Assembly: GCF_019393635.1 (NCBI RefSeq)
Contig: NC_057866.1
Location: forward strand, 12,100,223 to 12,164,222
Direction: 5' to 3'
Origin: Dromiciops gliroides
Lineage: Eukaryota > Chordata > Mammalia > Microbiotheria > Microbiotheriidae
DNA length: 64,000 nt
How positions within the stretch are numbered: the first letter of the stretch is position 1; each line of letters begins with the position of its first letter. The notes below the pieces were generated by a model that was not told where the DNA came from, made no database searches, and worked only from the letters and a program-made list of their open reading frames with translations. Both the position numbers and the translations under genes were made by a program. Of this stretch, positions 25,462-34,890 are shown one piece after another.

Positions 25462-26429
25462 ACCACCACCACCACCAGGCACCAGAATCTTTCTCCTGCC
25501 CAGATAATTCATTATCTCCCCAGAAAGATGCTGGATTTGCCAAGTGCCAAGGACAGGGCAGAGAGAAGGTCCAAAGAGTGTGAGGGGAGAAGCGTTGCAA
25601 AGCCTCTAGCTGACCCATTCCCATTCTCTGTCTTTCAGCCAAAGAGGAATGGGCCTAGGCAACCTATGTACCCGGGTGGGCAGCATGATAGCCCCCCTGG
25701 TGAAGATCACGGGAGAAGTGTTACCCTTCATCCCAGCACTCATCTACGGGCTCATTCCCCTTCTGGGGGGCGCCGTTGCCTTCTTTTTGCCAGAGACCCT
25801 CAACATGGCCCTTCCGGAGACAATAGAAGAACTACAAAGCCGGTCAGCCAGCCTTCCTCCCCTCCAGCCTCCCTGACTCCTCCTCAGTGCCCCCTCCTCT
25901 GGATGGGGGAGAGACTGAGACCCCAATGTTTGGCAGAGCAGACTTGTTCCAAGGGGAAACAGGGAGGCTAATTGACTGACTGGTTCTGCCTCTAGTTGAG
26001 GCTTCGGGGACAGTCTGGGAGACAGGGGAAGAGTTGTGTGGTTTCCTCTACCAAAGGAACACTCAGAGGAAATATCCAGTCAGTGCCCACTCCCACCCCC
26101 AGCCCCAAGACAGAGTTAGGAACAGTCTTCTCTGCCCTCCAACACCACAGACCTCATTTGCATTCCCTTTTCTCTCAAGCATCTGACTCTTGCAGAAGCA
26201 CTAATGGCTTTGGGAATGGGGGTAGGGTGGGGATGAGAACAGAGATGAAGTGGGGGGTTCAGGCCAGGGCCTGTATCCCCCTTAATGAGGGTGACCTCAG
26301 GGAGGGACTATGAGAGGCATTCTGAGCTTGCTGTTCTCCCCGCAAATTCTCAGGAAAAAGTCAGAAGAAGAGAAAGAGGTTCAGAATATCCCTCTGCAAT
26401 CCTGTGAACCTACAAAAGGGACCAGCTGA
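11210..26429 (+). CDS. SLC22A8: SLC22A8 (organic anion transporter 3, OAT3), complete, 10 coding exons
   Basis: Exons: 11210-11572, 16210-16313, 16820-16974, 17908-18076, 20199-20322, 22654-22769, 24376-24590, 25063-25171, 25639-25842, 26354-26429. They join to 1635 bases, 544 codons plus stop, with all introns GT-AG (phases 0,2,1,2,0,2,1,2,2). The start [12 protein letters not shown], the loop pieces HNASS and PNGT, and the run [11 protein letters not shown] match human OAT3 as I remember it (542 residues). It is a 12-helix major-facilitator protein. Helix 1 is about residues 15-35. A large glycosylated loop follows, with sequons N54, N89 and N94. The MFS loop motif GSLSDRFGRK spans exons 2/3 and ELYPTVIR ends exon 8. 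K380 (in VPAK) and R464 (in TRVGS) align with rat OAT3 K370 and R454, known to govern anion handling; the +10 offset comes from a longer first loop. Known role: basolateral uptake of anionic drugs, estrone sulfate and urate in kidney proximal tubule, exchanging dicarboxylate. It lies upstream of SLC22A6 in the same direction. Confidence 0.95.
11620..12540 (+). repeat. MIR and related SINE cluster in SLC22A8 intron 1
   Basis: A MIR copy (about 11625-11795), a second at 11860-12000, a marsupial SINE at 12085-12250 (TACTAGCTGTGTGACCCTGG) and another MIR-like copy at 12310-12530. Confidence 0.7.
12541..14330. other. SLC22A8 intron 1, middle part
   Basis: Mostly unique sequence, with MIR-like pieces at about 13100-13470 and two L2 3' ends at about 13848-13930 and 13990-14060 (both with AATAAATGCTTTG). 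No extra exon recognised. Confidence 0.5.
14330..15000 (+). mobile_element. L2 LINE 3' end (sense) with an internal CT expansion
   Basis: Matches L2 from TTCAGTGACTGCCTATGGCT to TAGGCACCTAATAAATGTTC. The pyrimidine tract at 14593-14772 interrupts it. Confidence 0.75.
14593..14772. repeat. Pyrimidine tract with a 66-bp tandem duplication
   Basis: C/T-rich sequence in which TTCTCTTCCACTCTCC occurs at 14644 and again at 14710, giving a period of 66 bp. Confidence 0.9.
15570..15607. repeat. Trinucleotide microsatellite (TAC/CAA)
   Basis: CTACTACTACAACAACAACTACTACTA-type run of about 38 bases. Confidence 0.9.
15668..15950 (-). mobile_element. L2 LINE 3' end (antisense)
   Basis: Starts AAGAATTTATTAAGCCTTTA and CACTGTGCTAAGCACTGGAG, the L2 terminus read backwards; the body beyond about 15800 is diverged. 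Confidence 0.65.
16210..16313 (+). CDS. SLC22A8: SLC22A8 coding exon 2
   Basis: 104 bp, residues 122-156, starting WDLVCDF after the acceptor TCCTGCAG. It holds helix 2 ([18 protein letters not shown]) and the start of the MFS motif GSLSDR. Donor CAG|GTGATG. Confidence 0.95.
16820..16974 (+). CDS. SLC22A8: SLC22A8 coding exon 3
   Basis: 155 bp, residues 156-208. It starts with FGRK, completing the loop 2-3 MFS motif, then covers helices 3 and 4. Donor TTGT|GTGAGT, phase 1. Confidence 0.95.
17270..17510 (+). repeat. MIR-type fragments in SLC22A8 intron 3
   Basis: TTGAGTTCGAATCTCATCTC and CATTTTACGGAAAAGGAAAT motifs; old copies. Confidence 0.5.
17908..18076 (+). CDS. SLC22A8: SLC22A8 coding exon 4
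   Basis: 169 bp, residues 208-264, from [10 protein letters not shown] through helices 5 and 6 to FFLSSW. The pieces [16 protein letters not shown] and WRWLQ are typical of OAT3. Acceptor GTCCCCAG, donor CTG|GTATGT. Confidence 0.95.
18077..20029. other. SLC22A8 intron 4, mostly unique
   Basis: Contains a SINE scrap at about 18860-18960, a (TTG)n run near 18990 and otherwise GC-rich unique sequence. No alternative exon found. Confidence 0.45.
20030..20170 (+). mobile_element. MIR SINE next to SLC22A8 exon 5
   Basis: CCATTTTACAGATGAGGGAA, CCAGAGAGGGACAGGGA and CTGGGATTAGACCC, ending about 30 bp before the exon 5 acceptor. Confidence 0.8.
20199..20322 (+). CDS. SLC22A8: SLC22A8 coding exon 5
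   Basis: 124 bp, residues 264-305: [15 protein letters not shown] at the start of the large cytosolic loop, ending KLSLE. The donor GAG|GTAGAA is average. A MIR copy ends about 30 bp upstream of the acceptor. Confidence 0.93.
20323..22430. other. SLC22A8 intron 5, unique with old repeats
   Basis: A C-run at 21482-21497 and weak L2/MIR-like stretches at about 20855-21400. Nothing gene-like. Confidence 0.4.
22430..22540. repeat. CT/GT/CA microsatellite cluster
   Basis: Runs of CT, GTGT and CACA just upstream of SLC22A8 exon 6. Confidence 0.95.
22654..22769 (+). CDS. SLC22A8: SLC22A8 coding exon 6
   Basis: 116 bp, residues 306-344: the rest of the intracellular loop ([18 protein letters not shown]) and the start of helix 7. 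Acceptor GCCCCCAG, donor TTG|GTGAGC. Confidence 0.93.
23370..23605 (+). mobile_element. MIR-like marsupial SINE in SLC22A8 intron 6
   Basis: GAGTTCAAATCCAGAATCAG, TTAGCTGTGTGATCCTGGGC, CCTCAGTTTCCTCACCTGTA and the tail TGCACCACATAAATGCTTAT. Confidence 0.8.
23885..24290 (+). repeat. MIR-type fragments in SLC22A8 intron 6
   Basis: CCTCAGTTTCCTCCTTTAGA at about 23905 and TTTTACAGATGAGGAAACTG at about 24195. Confidence 0.65.
24376..24590 (+). CDS. SLC22A8: SLC22A8 coding exon 7
   Basis: 215 bp, residues 344-416, helices 7 to 9. It contains [20 protein letters not shown] and VDVPAK with K380, the lysine equivalent to rat OAT3 K370. Donor CAG|GTGAGA. Confidence 0.95.
24600..24760 (+). repeat. MIR-like fragment and ATT/GTT microsatellite in SLC22A8 intron 7
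   Basis: CTCAGTTTCCTCATCTATAA followed by a TTATTG/TTATTA run at about 24720-24760. Confidence 0.75.
25063..25171 (+). CDS. SLC22A8: SLC22A8 coding exon 8
   Basis: 109 bp, residues 416-452: [15 protein letters not shown] through [11 protein letters not shown], the family motif before helix 11. Donor CG|GTAAGG. Confidence 0.95.
25418..25489. repeat. (CA)n(CAC)n microsatellite in SLC22A8 intron 8
   Basis: Uninterrupted CA run followed by CACCAC units, about 150 bp before exon 9. Confidence 0.97.
25639..25842 (+). CDS. SLC22A8: SLC22A8 coding exon 9
   Basis: 204 bp, residues 452-520, helices 11 and 12. R464 in TRVGSM aligns with the substrate-coupling arginine of OAT3. The motif after ELYPTVIR reads QRGMG instead of the usual QTGMG. 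The donor CG|GTCAGC is weak (C at +3). Reading through it would add ten residues and then stop. Confidence 0.92.
26354..26429 (+). CDS. SLC22A8: SLC22A8 coding exon 10 (C-terminus)
   Basis: Residues 520-544 and stop codon TGA at 26427-26429. It is an acidic and basic cytosolic tail ([10 protein letters not shown]) with the short motif IPLQ that human OAT3 and OAT1 also carry near their C-termini. Confidence 0.9.
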
Positions 26430-26745
26430 GAGAAGGACGATGGTCAGAGTCACCGGATGGGAGGCCCCCTTTCCCGTCCTCACCAAAGACTATATTCGAC
26501 CCCCAGAACCCAGCCAAGGCCCCAGCTCCTCCAAGGAGAGGGAGCGAGCTCATCTCCCATCCAGCATGGACTTGGCCAGACCTTTGCTACCCGGAGCCCC
26601 TGCTCCACCCCACCCCTACCCAAGGCTCTTTGGTCACAGCTATCCTGGGCCTGAGTGCCTGAGACCCTCCACAGGAGCTGGACAAAGGGAGGGCTTGCAG
26701 GGCTTGCCCCGTCTCTCTCTATCTCTGTCTCTCTGTCTGTCTGTA

Positions 26746-26746
<1 letters not shown>

Positions 26747-26801
<55 letters not shown>
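26747..26801. repeat. (CA)n microsatellite in the SLC22A8 3' UTR
   Basis: About 54 bases of CA. It lies between the stop codon and the predicted poly(A) signal, so it should be transcribed. Confidence 0.95.
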
Positions 26802-26803
<2 letters not shown>

Positions 26804-27402
26804 CTTCTCCCATCAATCCCACTCATAGGATCGGAGGGCTTAGAGTTGGGAGGTCCCTTAGAGAGAGACCTTAGCAGCCAACTAAGGGAGGGAACCTAGA
26901 GGCCAAGGACCTCAGTTTGAATCTTGGGGTTTGCCGTGATACCTGTTTGACTTTGGGCAAATCAGGTCTCAGTTTCCTCACCTGTCAAATGAGGGGGTTG
27001 GAACAGATGACTTCTCCGATTCCTTCTAGCTCTAAATCCATGACCCTGTGACCCCCACCCCCAATTTATTACTGAAGAAAAGGAGGTCAGAAATGATGAT
27101 GTGAGCACCGCTACGTGAAGCGAGATCTAACTCCAAACCCCTGCACCTCATTGCCGGCTCCCTCTGCCCAGGCTGCCAAGGTGTCCAGTCCTACCCATTC
27201 CTTGTGTCTCCAATTCCAAATCGTCCAGTATTCTTCCCTGAGTCCTTGCTCTGGCTGGTCCTTCTGGAGTCCTGCTCAGACATCAGCTCTCCCTGGCCTC
27301 TGCCTTCCTTCCCCAGCCCTGGTGCCCCCTCCCGGACCCTTGGCGACAGCAGCAAGGACTGCTAGCCCTGCCCCTGGGGGTCCTGCCTTCCTCCCCAAGA
27401 AC

Positions 27403-27408
27403 ATTAAA
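27403..27408 (+). terminator. SLC22A8: Poly(A) signal of SLC22A8 (probable)
   Basis: ATTAAA about 975 bp after the stop codon, followed within 50 bp by a GT-rich stretch (GGGTCTGGGGGTGGG, then GGATGTGTGTGTG). It is the only hexamer of this kind I found between the stop codon and this point. An AATAAA at 27748 is a later alternative. Confidence 0.5.
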
Positions 27409-28093
27409 GGCTTAAGAGTGACAGGGTCTGGGGGTGGGAAGATATATGCATATGCTGGATGTGTGTGTGAAAGAGAGAGACAGAGACAGAGAGAGACAGA
27501 GATGGACCTCGAATAGCCCACAAGCAAGCAGGAAGCTCCCTGGTCCACTCTCCACTCTCTAAGAAATTCTCCATATGCTTCTTGTGCACACAGGGCATGG
27601 GGGATCAATCCTCTTGCAAAGACCAGGTCCCTGGGGGCCAGTAGTTTCAGATTTTTAAAGTTGTATCCATTAACAGACAACCATGTTTCATGAGCAACAG
27701 AAACCAGAAGGTAGAGCAGACATGAACAAAATTTAATGTTTTTCTCAAATAAAAAAATTCAACAAACTCCAGGTGAATCATATCATTGCAAAAGAGTTAG
27801 AACCAGAGAACGTTGAAGCCAGAAATGTGGAATCCTCGGTCTAGAACCTGAGTCAAACTTCTCATTTTGCAGGTGAGGAAACTGAGGCCTTAGGGAAGTT
27901 CAATGACTTACCCGAGGTGACTTAGCTCAGAAGCACACAGCTTCTCTGATGACAGTGCCAATCAAGGATTCGTTGTCTGCCATGTGCCAGGGACCATGTG
28001 CTAAGGGCTGTTGGTACCAAGTACAAAGAATGAGGCCCCTGACTCTCTAACAAGGTGGACAGCAAGGATAAACATAAACAAATAGAGTATGGT

Positions 28094-28342
28094 GTTGCCA
28101 CAGTGCAGAGAGCACTGGGCCTGGGATCAGGAAGGCTCTTCATGAAATCAAATCTAGCCTCAGATGCTCACTAGCTGTGTGACCCTGGGCAAGTCACTTC
28201 ACCCTTTTGCCTCAGTTTCCTCATCTGTCAAATGAGCTGGAGAAGGAAATGGCAAACCTCTCCAGTATCTCTGCCAAGAAAACTCCAAATGGGGTCCCCA
28301 AGAGTCAGACATGACTGAAAACATCTAAACAACAACAACAAC
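28094..28342 (+). mobile_element. MIR-like marsupial SINE with long 3' unit
   Basis: Core TAGCTGTGTGACCCTGGGCA, then GAGAAGGAAATGGCAAACCT and AGAGTCAGACATGACTGAAA, ending in an AAC repeat. Confidence 0.9.
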
Positions 28343-28383
28343 ATAGTATGAATACAAAGTGAATAAATATCAATATAAGATTG

Positions 28384-28790
28384 GAGAACCCCAGGATTTT
28401 GAGAATCAGAAGAGACCTCAGGGACATCTATCTGGAAGGAATCTCTCTCTAACACAGTAAACGTGGACCCACCCAGCCACTGCTTGAAGAACACCAAGGA
28501 GGGGGCCCCCTGCCACCTCTCCAGGCAACCCCATCACACCAAGCCTCAGTGGGCTCTTTTGTAACCCACCAAGTGCTCCTGGTTCTGCCTTTTGGGGCCA
28601 GAGCAAGTCTTCCATATGAAAGCCCTTAGGAATCTCTAAGCCAGCTCTCATGCCCCTCCCTGCTCTTCTCTTCTCCAAGCTAAAGATCCCAGCTTCTTCA
28701 ACTAATCCCCAAATGACCAAATCCTTCACCAGCCTAGTTGCCCTGCTCCAGACACTCCTCCAGAAGCTCAATGTCCTCAGACTAAGGTAT
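28384..28790 (-). mobile_element. CR1/L3-type LINE 3' end (antisense)
   Basis: Reverse-complement reads AAGGGCTTTCATATGGAAGA, GGCAGAACCAGGAGCA and CTTGGTGTTCTTCAAGCAGT, the CR1/L3 3' region. It is related to the opposed copy at 29693-29850. Confidence 0.75.
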
Positions 28791-28970
28791 TGTAGCAGGT
28801 GAAAGATGGGATGACTGCGAAAACAAAGGTTCCACCTTAGAGACATATTGATTTATTCAGCAATACATACCAACTGTGGAACAAATGGGGTCTAGGACCC
28901 TGCCTTGGCTTAGGGCTAGACCTGGGATCCAGGAGGAGGCAGACTTTTATACATCAAAAACAATTAGTCA

Positions 28971-29120
28971 GGGGCAGCTAGGTGGCGCAGTGGATAGAGC
29001 ACCCGCCCTGGAGTCAGGAGGACCTGAGTTCAAATCCTACCTCAGACACTTAACACTTACTAGCTGTGTGACCCTGGGCAAGTCACTTAACCCCAGTTGC
29101 CTCACTTTAAAAAAAAAAAA
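28971..29120 (+). mobile_element. Marsupial CORE SINE
   Basis: Full-length, low divergence. An AACAATTA motif lies on both sides, suggesting a slightly diverged target duplication. Confidence 0.95.
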
Positions 29121-29315
29121 GTCAAATATGACCAATTCATTAAAAGAAAACAATTAACCAGGATACAACATTAGGTTATCTGATTTCTAATTGGAGCGAA
29201 GATTAGGGACTTTCCATATTAGGAAGGGCAGAGTGAATAGGTGTGATTCCCTGAAATCAGAAAAGGTGCTGTCACACTCCCCCAAGTGTCTGTAAACAGT
29301 TAAAAGAACATGGGA

Positions 29316-29459
29316 GGGGGCAGCTGGATGGTGCAGTGGATAAAGCCCTAGCACTGGATTCAGGAGGACCTGAGATCAAATCCAGCCTCAGACACTTGAC
29401 ACTTAATAGCTGTGTGACCCTTAGCAAGTCACTTAACCCCCATTGCCCCCCCCAAAAAA
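29316..29459 (+). mobile_element. Marsupial CORE SINE
   Basis: Head GGGGCAGCTGGATGGTGCAG; flanking repeat AAAAGAACATGGGA / AAAAGAATATGGGA with one difference. Confidence 0.93.
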
Positions 29460-29692
29460 AAGAATATGGGAACAATACCTGATTGATTGAGGCCAGTTTT
29501 CAGATAAAACATGGGTTGCTTGAGTCATATAATTGTGAGAAAACTCTTTTTCATTATTCTATGGATCTGACTGGGTTTCTGGTTAGCAGAACCTAAGGTC
29601 TTAGTTAAGGGTCTCTAAGCCACCGGTAGGGGTGGTCTAGCTTCCCAGCCATGCAGGACTAGGGCCAAACAATGCAATAGTTTTTCCCATAA

Positions 29693-29850
29693 CTTGGTGT
29701 AACAGGGCTTCCTGGAGAGGTGGGCACCCCCTCCTTGGTGTTCTTCAAACAGAGGCTAAATGAGCCTGTTTGCTGTGTTAGAGAGATTCCTTCCAGATAG
29801 GAGCTGGACTAGATGTCCCAGAGGTCTCTTCCAATGCTCCAATTTCTCAC
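29693..29850 (+). mobile_element. CR1/L3-type LINE 3' end (sense)
   Basis: GGCTTCCTGGAGAGGTGGGC, CTTGGTGTTCTTCAAACAGA and GGACTAGATGTCCCAGAGGT. Same family region as 28384-28790, in the opposite direction. Confidence 0.75.
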
Positions 29851-31829
29851 ACGACAAAAATTGGAATAGACCCATAATTAAATAGAAAGGAACTGGGCAA
29901 GATCCAGAATTGAGTCAGAAGATAGAGTCAGTGTGGTTCATTCAATCTCCACAATAACTGCTTGCTTTTCTAATCCCCTCAATTCGCTTGATTTCCCCCT
30001 TTTTGATTCAAGGGGGGCAGCCCACTCCCCCTACAGATCACTCATCTATAAGTCAAATCCATAAGATTTTTCATGTCATGATCAGAATTATATAAGTCAG
30101 GTTACAGATCAAACTACTTAGAGGGCTCCCGATGGACTAATTTAAGAAGGAAGATTTACATGTCACCAAGGTGACCAAGAAAACTTAAACATAAATATAA
30201 ACACCATGAAAGAAAATGCCGAAGCAATACAATCATGCTCATCAATATAAACTAGCATCATCTCCTTGTATCCTAATAACCCACTCCAGACGTCCATTTA
30301 ATCAGCACATTGTGAGTCCCAGATGTCCCGTGTGGTCATCCTGCCCCTGGAGATCTTCTCTTGTACATTCTAGAACAGGTCTCATTCTCAGGGCAACTCT
30401 GAAGGGGGCTCTGCTTCTCCAGTTCCAAATCACTTGTAGAGACTCTTAGATAACTCTAATAAAATCTGCCAGTAACAAGACCTAATACGATTTAGTACAA
30501 TCTCTTAAATTTGGTTTGCCAATAGCTAGTTCATGTGATGAAAACCAGCTCAAGCCTTATGGTTCTGATCCTATTAACAGCAGAGCTTTAAGAAGAACAT
30601 CAAATTAGGAACCCAATTCACGTGAAACTTCAGAGAATTCAGTGTTTATATACTTCTTGCTGTTTCTCTTTACCTAAACTCTATACCTGATGTAAAAAAA
30701 TCTTTTTAAAAATTTTGTGTCTAACTTGTAAAATGAACTCTTTACTTTACTTTAAAATAGGAAAAATAACTTCGCTTTCTTCACAACCATCAATACCATT
30801 TTACATATAACTCAATCCAATTAAAAGCATTTATTACTAAAACACAAAGTCTGGGTTTCCATACCTTTGGAAGCCAATCATATACAAATATGTACAGTTC
30901 TTAGAGAAACTACTCTAACCTTGTTGCTTTCTCAAATTTTACTATTTCATTTCATTGGAAAACTTACACATTACATCTTTATCTTAATACTTTATCAAAT
31001 TCTCCTTTGGGGAATAGCATTATTATATTATAATTTGAGCACAAACAGACTAAAATTGTGAAATTTTTTCATACTTGTATCCCATTATGATAGATCAGAG
31101 ATGTTCCAGTATCAATCTACTAACAGGTTTAGTATTGTACTTATAAAACTTCTACTGTTTCACCAGCCCTGTTTCTAGAAATTTGCTATAAAAGGAAAAG
31201 GAGGGATATGGCTCTAACAATGTCAAGACTCATCCCTTGAAGAGCACAGACTGACCTGACATATACCATATAACAGGGGAGGAAACTCCCTTAACTGTTT
31301 GATTCCAGGTATGAGTCATATCTGACAGAAATCATGTGGTCACAGGGTATCAAAAGCAAAATTCAAGATGAACTGGGGAGGGGGGGAATTTTCTGTTCAG
31401 AAAGGAAATGGCACAATGGGGAAACTGAGTCAACAGGATTTGCTCTTAGGCCACAGAGTCATCCTCTCAACTTTTCCCAGGCACAGGTACACCTGTAGCA
31501 GCTTTCAGACTGTAGCATATGCTATTGGCTTCATGACAATTCAGACAATCATCCCTGTAATCAAAACTCAAAACTATTCTAAATTATAGTCACAAGAGTT
31601 TTTATCTCAAATAGCAAAATTTCACTAACCACAGGTTAGGGCTTGAATAATATTATTTTTATCATGTTTTTCTAACAGTTACATTTCAATAATCATCTAC
31701 TTATAAATTAAACTAACTACATTCTCTGGTTTCAGATATACAGTAAATACCTGCTAATTGACTTATATTAATGTACTGAAGTTACATCTTTAAACTACCT
31801 TATACATTTAATTTTGTTCTTGTTGGTGG

Positions 31830-31955
31830 GGGGTTTTGGAGGCAATTGGGGTTAAGTGACTTGCCCAGAGTCACACACACAGTAAGGGCCAATTTGAATC
31901 CAGATCCTTTTAACTCCAGGGCTATCATTCTATTACTATATCACCCAGCTGCCCC
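31830..31955 (-). mobile_element. Marsupial CORE SINE, older copy (antisense)
   Basis: GGGTTAAGTGACTTGCCCAG then ATCACCCAGCTGCCCC; noticeably diverged. Confidence 0.85.
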
Positions 31956-32169
31956 AGCCTATGTATGTTTTCATAATTTTTACAAGTAATAGCCCAAAAT
32001 TTTCAAATGAAAACTCAATCTATTATAGTAAATTTATTATTATCTGTTTTAAAACAAAATATAGCCCCATTAAATATTTAATAGTTTTCAAATATCTATT
32101 TTACCACATTCTTTTAAAAGCTCAATTTGTAATCTAACAGCATCCAGATTTGTTTTAGTTGTTTGCCTA

Positions 32170-32320
32170 GGGGGCAGCTAGGTGGTGCAGTGGATAAAGC
32201 ACTGGCCTTGGATTCAGGAAGACCTTAGTTCAAATCCAGCCTCAGACACTTGACACTTAACTAGCTGTGTGACCCTGGGCAAGTCACTTAACCCTCATTG
32301 CCCTGCAAAAACAAAAACAA
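32170..32320 (+). mobile_element. Marsupial CORE SINE
   Basis: Head GGGGCAGCTAGGTGGTGCAG, core with TAGCTGTGTGACCCTGGGCA, CAAAAACAAAAAC tail. Confidence 0.95.
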
Positions 32321-33000
32321 AACAAATTTTGCCTTAAACAAAAAATTCTGCAAACAACCAAGAAGAAAACCTTCAACTATAAAGGAAATTAAATTCAAAT
32401 AATGCAATCCTATTTTGCACTTAAGAGAAACCACCAGAGGGACTGAAGTAATGTATTTTGACAAAGTCATTGAGGATAGAACCAAAGGTGAACTTGCTTC
32501 TGCAAACTTTATCTTAATTATTAATAAAACAAGAGATGGACTTTGGATTAAAAAAATTTTGTTCTGGTAAAAAAAAATTTGTTTGTCTAACAGCATTTCC
32601 GAAAAAGCGATTTCCCAAATTTCACAATATAAGAGAATTTTAAAATACAGTAATAACATACACCATGTATTTGAAACATGAAACAAAACTTATTGCCAGT
32701 CAAATGATATTAATTCATCCAAATGCATTTCCAAATTATCCCACATTAAAAATCATTAATCTTATCACCTTTGGTATTTTATGCTAATCACATCTAAAAC
32801 CCAGCAATTACATTCAGCTAAAGAAACATAGTGCTTCAGACAAGGTCTGACTAGGGAGAAGACAGCGGCGTATTGTTGTTCCTAGAAGCTCTGCCCAAGG
32901 GGTCTTGTGAGCTTTCTCAGCCACTATGACCCACTGAGTCCCACTCAGACTGACTTGGCAGCCCCCTAAGATTTTGAGACCTTTGTCAAACTGGGGACTA

Positions 33001-33540
33001 AACATACTTCCCCTATTTTGTATTTGTGAAGTTGGGATAGTCCCATGCTCTGCCTTTGTTGATCCTTTGGTTCTCTTTGATGTGGGAGTGGGGAGGTAAG
33101 GGAGATTGTGCCAGAGAGGACTGGTTACCCAGCCAGGAAGAACTGCCCACTCAATAGGCTTTTAAAAATTGAAACAACTTCCGATCTCTCTCTCTCTCTT
33201 TCCTTCTCATTGAGCATGTGGTTTTGGGACTCTGCCAACTCTCCCTTAGACTTTCAGCAAAGGGGAAGGAGGAGATATTAGGTGTATAGGACAGCTATTT
33301 ATTACGCCCTACAAAAGAAATGCTTGCAACACAAAAGACTCCTAAGATCACATTGAAAAATACCAAGAACATGAAACAGTAACCCATCACTCCTATTATA
33401 ATCTAACTTTGAAAAATGCCTTGGCTGAGCCTACAGGGCTGGGGCACTCACCCCTTCCTGTCTCCTACCCATTCATGGGATTTGGAACTGGTTCAGTCCT
33501 ATGAGCCAGAGCTCATACTCTTGATGCTTCCCAATCCAAG
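33001..33540. other. Spacer, no feature recognised
   Basis: Contains a short CT run at about 33186-33200. No gene or known repeat seen. Confidence 0.4.
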
Positions 33541-33708
33541 TGTAGCAAATAAAGTGCTGGTCTCAGTGTCAGGAACACCCAGGTTCTAATGCTGCTTCTG
33601 AAAGTTCTAGATGTGTTGCCAAGGGCAGGACATTTAATGTCTCTGAGCCTCAGTTTCCTCATCCATAAAATGTCTACCTCGCTCACGGTTACTGTGAGGT
33701 TCAAAAGA
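33540..33708 (+). mobile_element. MIR-like marsupial SINE
   Basis: GTAGCAAATAAAGTGCTGGT head, GAGCCTCAGTTTCCTCATCC, ending at an AT repeat. Confidence 0.65.
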
Positions 33709-33751
<43 letters not shown>

Positions 33752-33830
33752 TACATATATATGTATATACATATATATGTATATATATGTATATATATAC
33801 ACATACACATATGTATATATATTAGTACTT
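33709..33830. repeat. AT/TATG microsatellite
   Basis: TATATA runs mixed with CATATATA and TGTATA units over about 120 bp. Confidence 0.97.
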
Positions 33831-34070
33831 TACAACTTTATTATTTGCAGTATTATATATTAATTGTAGTAATATTCTTATTATATGATATTATTATGTT
33901 GATATTATTAAATATTGTAGTCTAGGTAGTTCAGACATCAGCAAGCTTAGAGAGAAGCTTTTGTGAGGACCAGAGAGCCTCCTTGGAGCCCCCAACCATG
34001 TGAACCATCACTGCTTCTCCCTGCCAGGAAGCCCAGGCCCACTGCTTCTCCTCTTTCAAGAAAAGTATCT

Positions 34071-34218
34071 GGGGCAGCTCGGTGGCACAGTAGATAGAGC
34101 ACCAGCCCTGGATTCAGGAGGACCTGAGTTCAAATCTGGCCTCAGACATTTGACACTTACTGGCTATGTGGCCCTGGGCAAGTCACTTAACCCCAATTGC
34201 CTCACCAAAAAAAAAGAA
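34071..34218 (+). mobile_element. Marsupial CORE SINE
   Basis: Full-length, with a perfect 13-bp target duplication AAGAAAAGTATCT at 34058-34070 and 34219-34231. Confidence 0.96.
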
Positions 34219-34744
34219 AAGAAAAGTATCTGCTCATCCTCTCAGCACGTCCTAACAGCTCGGGCAGTCATCCCTGGGCAAAAGCAGCTTGGTTGGAGAA
34301 AGCTCTCAATGCCAAGCTGTTCGGGTGATAATGAGATGCAGTCCCAGGCTCCAGCAAGATCTCCCCCTGCTTCTTCTGAACTCTCTCCAGTGCCAATCTG
34401 TCACAGCCAGGAAGAGAGTGAGGGGTGAGTCACACCCTCAGAACAAGCCAGTGAATCCCTGGGTGAGGAAATTACCTGTGTAGCAGAAAGATAGTCCTTC
34501 CAACTTCTGGCCAAGGTTCAGCAAGTGCCTGCTGTGGACCAGCCCAGATGTAGGCACTGCTTGTGGAGACCACAAAGAAAAGAAAACAGAAGATTCTTGT
34601 AGCCTCAAAGAACTGAGAAAAGAGAAGAGCCTGAAACATGGTATAGCTGAAATCCCACTGGATTCAGAGTCAGAAGATCAGGATTAGAATCCTCATTCTG
34701 CTACTTGGTACCTAAATGACCTTGGACGAGTCATATGGTTCATT

Positions 34745-34888
34745 CCATGAGCATTTTTTCATCACTTCCTATGTGTTATACACCAAAGATACAATGAAAA
34801 CCCCTGCCTTCCAGGAGACTATGCTCTATTGGGGAAAAGAACATGCAAGCACACACATCAGTACCAAATATGTGCAAAGCAAATGCAA
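34745..34888 (-). mobile_element. L2 LINE 3' end (antisense)
   Basis: CATCACTTCCTATGTGTTAT and CTGCCTTCCAGGAGACTATG resemble the L2 terminus read backwards; a SINE sits next to it. Confidence 0.55.
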
Positions 34889-34890
34889 AG

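Larger units (their letters stand above)
29860..33000. other. AT-rich block in the spacer, not identified
   Basis: About 3 kb of clearly AT-rich sequence set in a GC-rich cluster. Apart from SINEs at 31830 and 32170, I recognise no family. No long open frame and no exon structure. It may be an old decayed insertion. Confidence 0.5.

Noticed and set aside
25390-25480. His/Thr-rich frames
   Set aside because: Direct translation of a CA/CAC microsatellite in SLC22A8 intron 8.
29985-30012. Polypurine-tract-like bases hinting at an LTR element on the minus strand
   Set aside because: No matching terminal repeats or recognisable coding parts around it; too little to call an element.
32288-32686. 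132-codon antisense frame in the AT-rich block
   Set aside because: Hydrophobic by composition (AT-rich codons), partly inside a SINE, no recognised domain.
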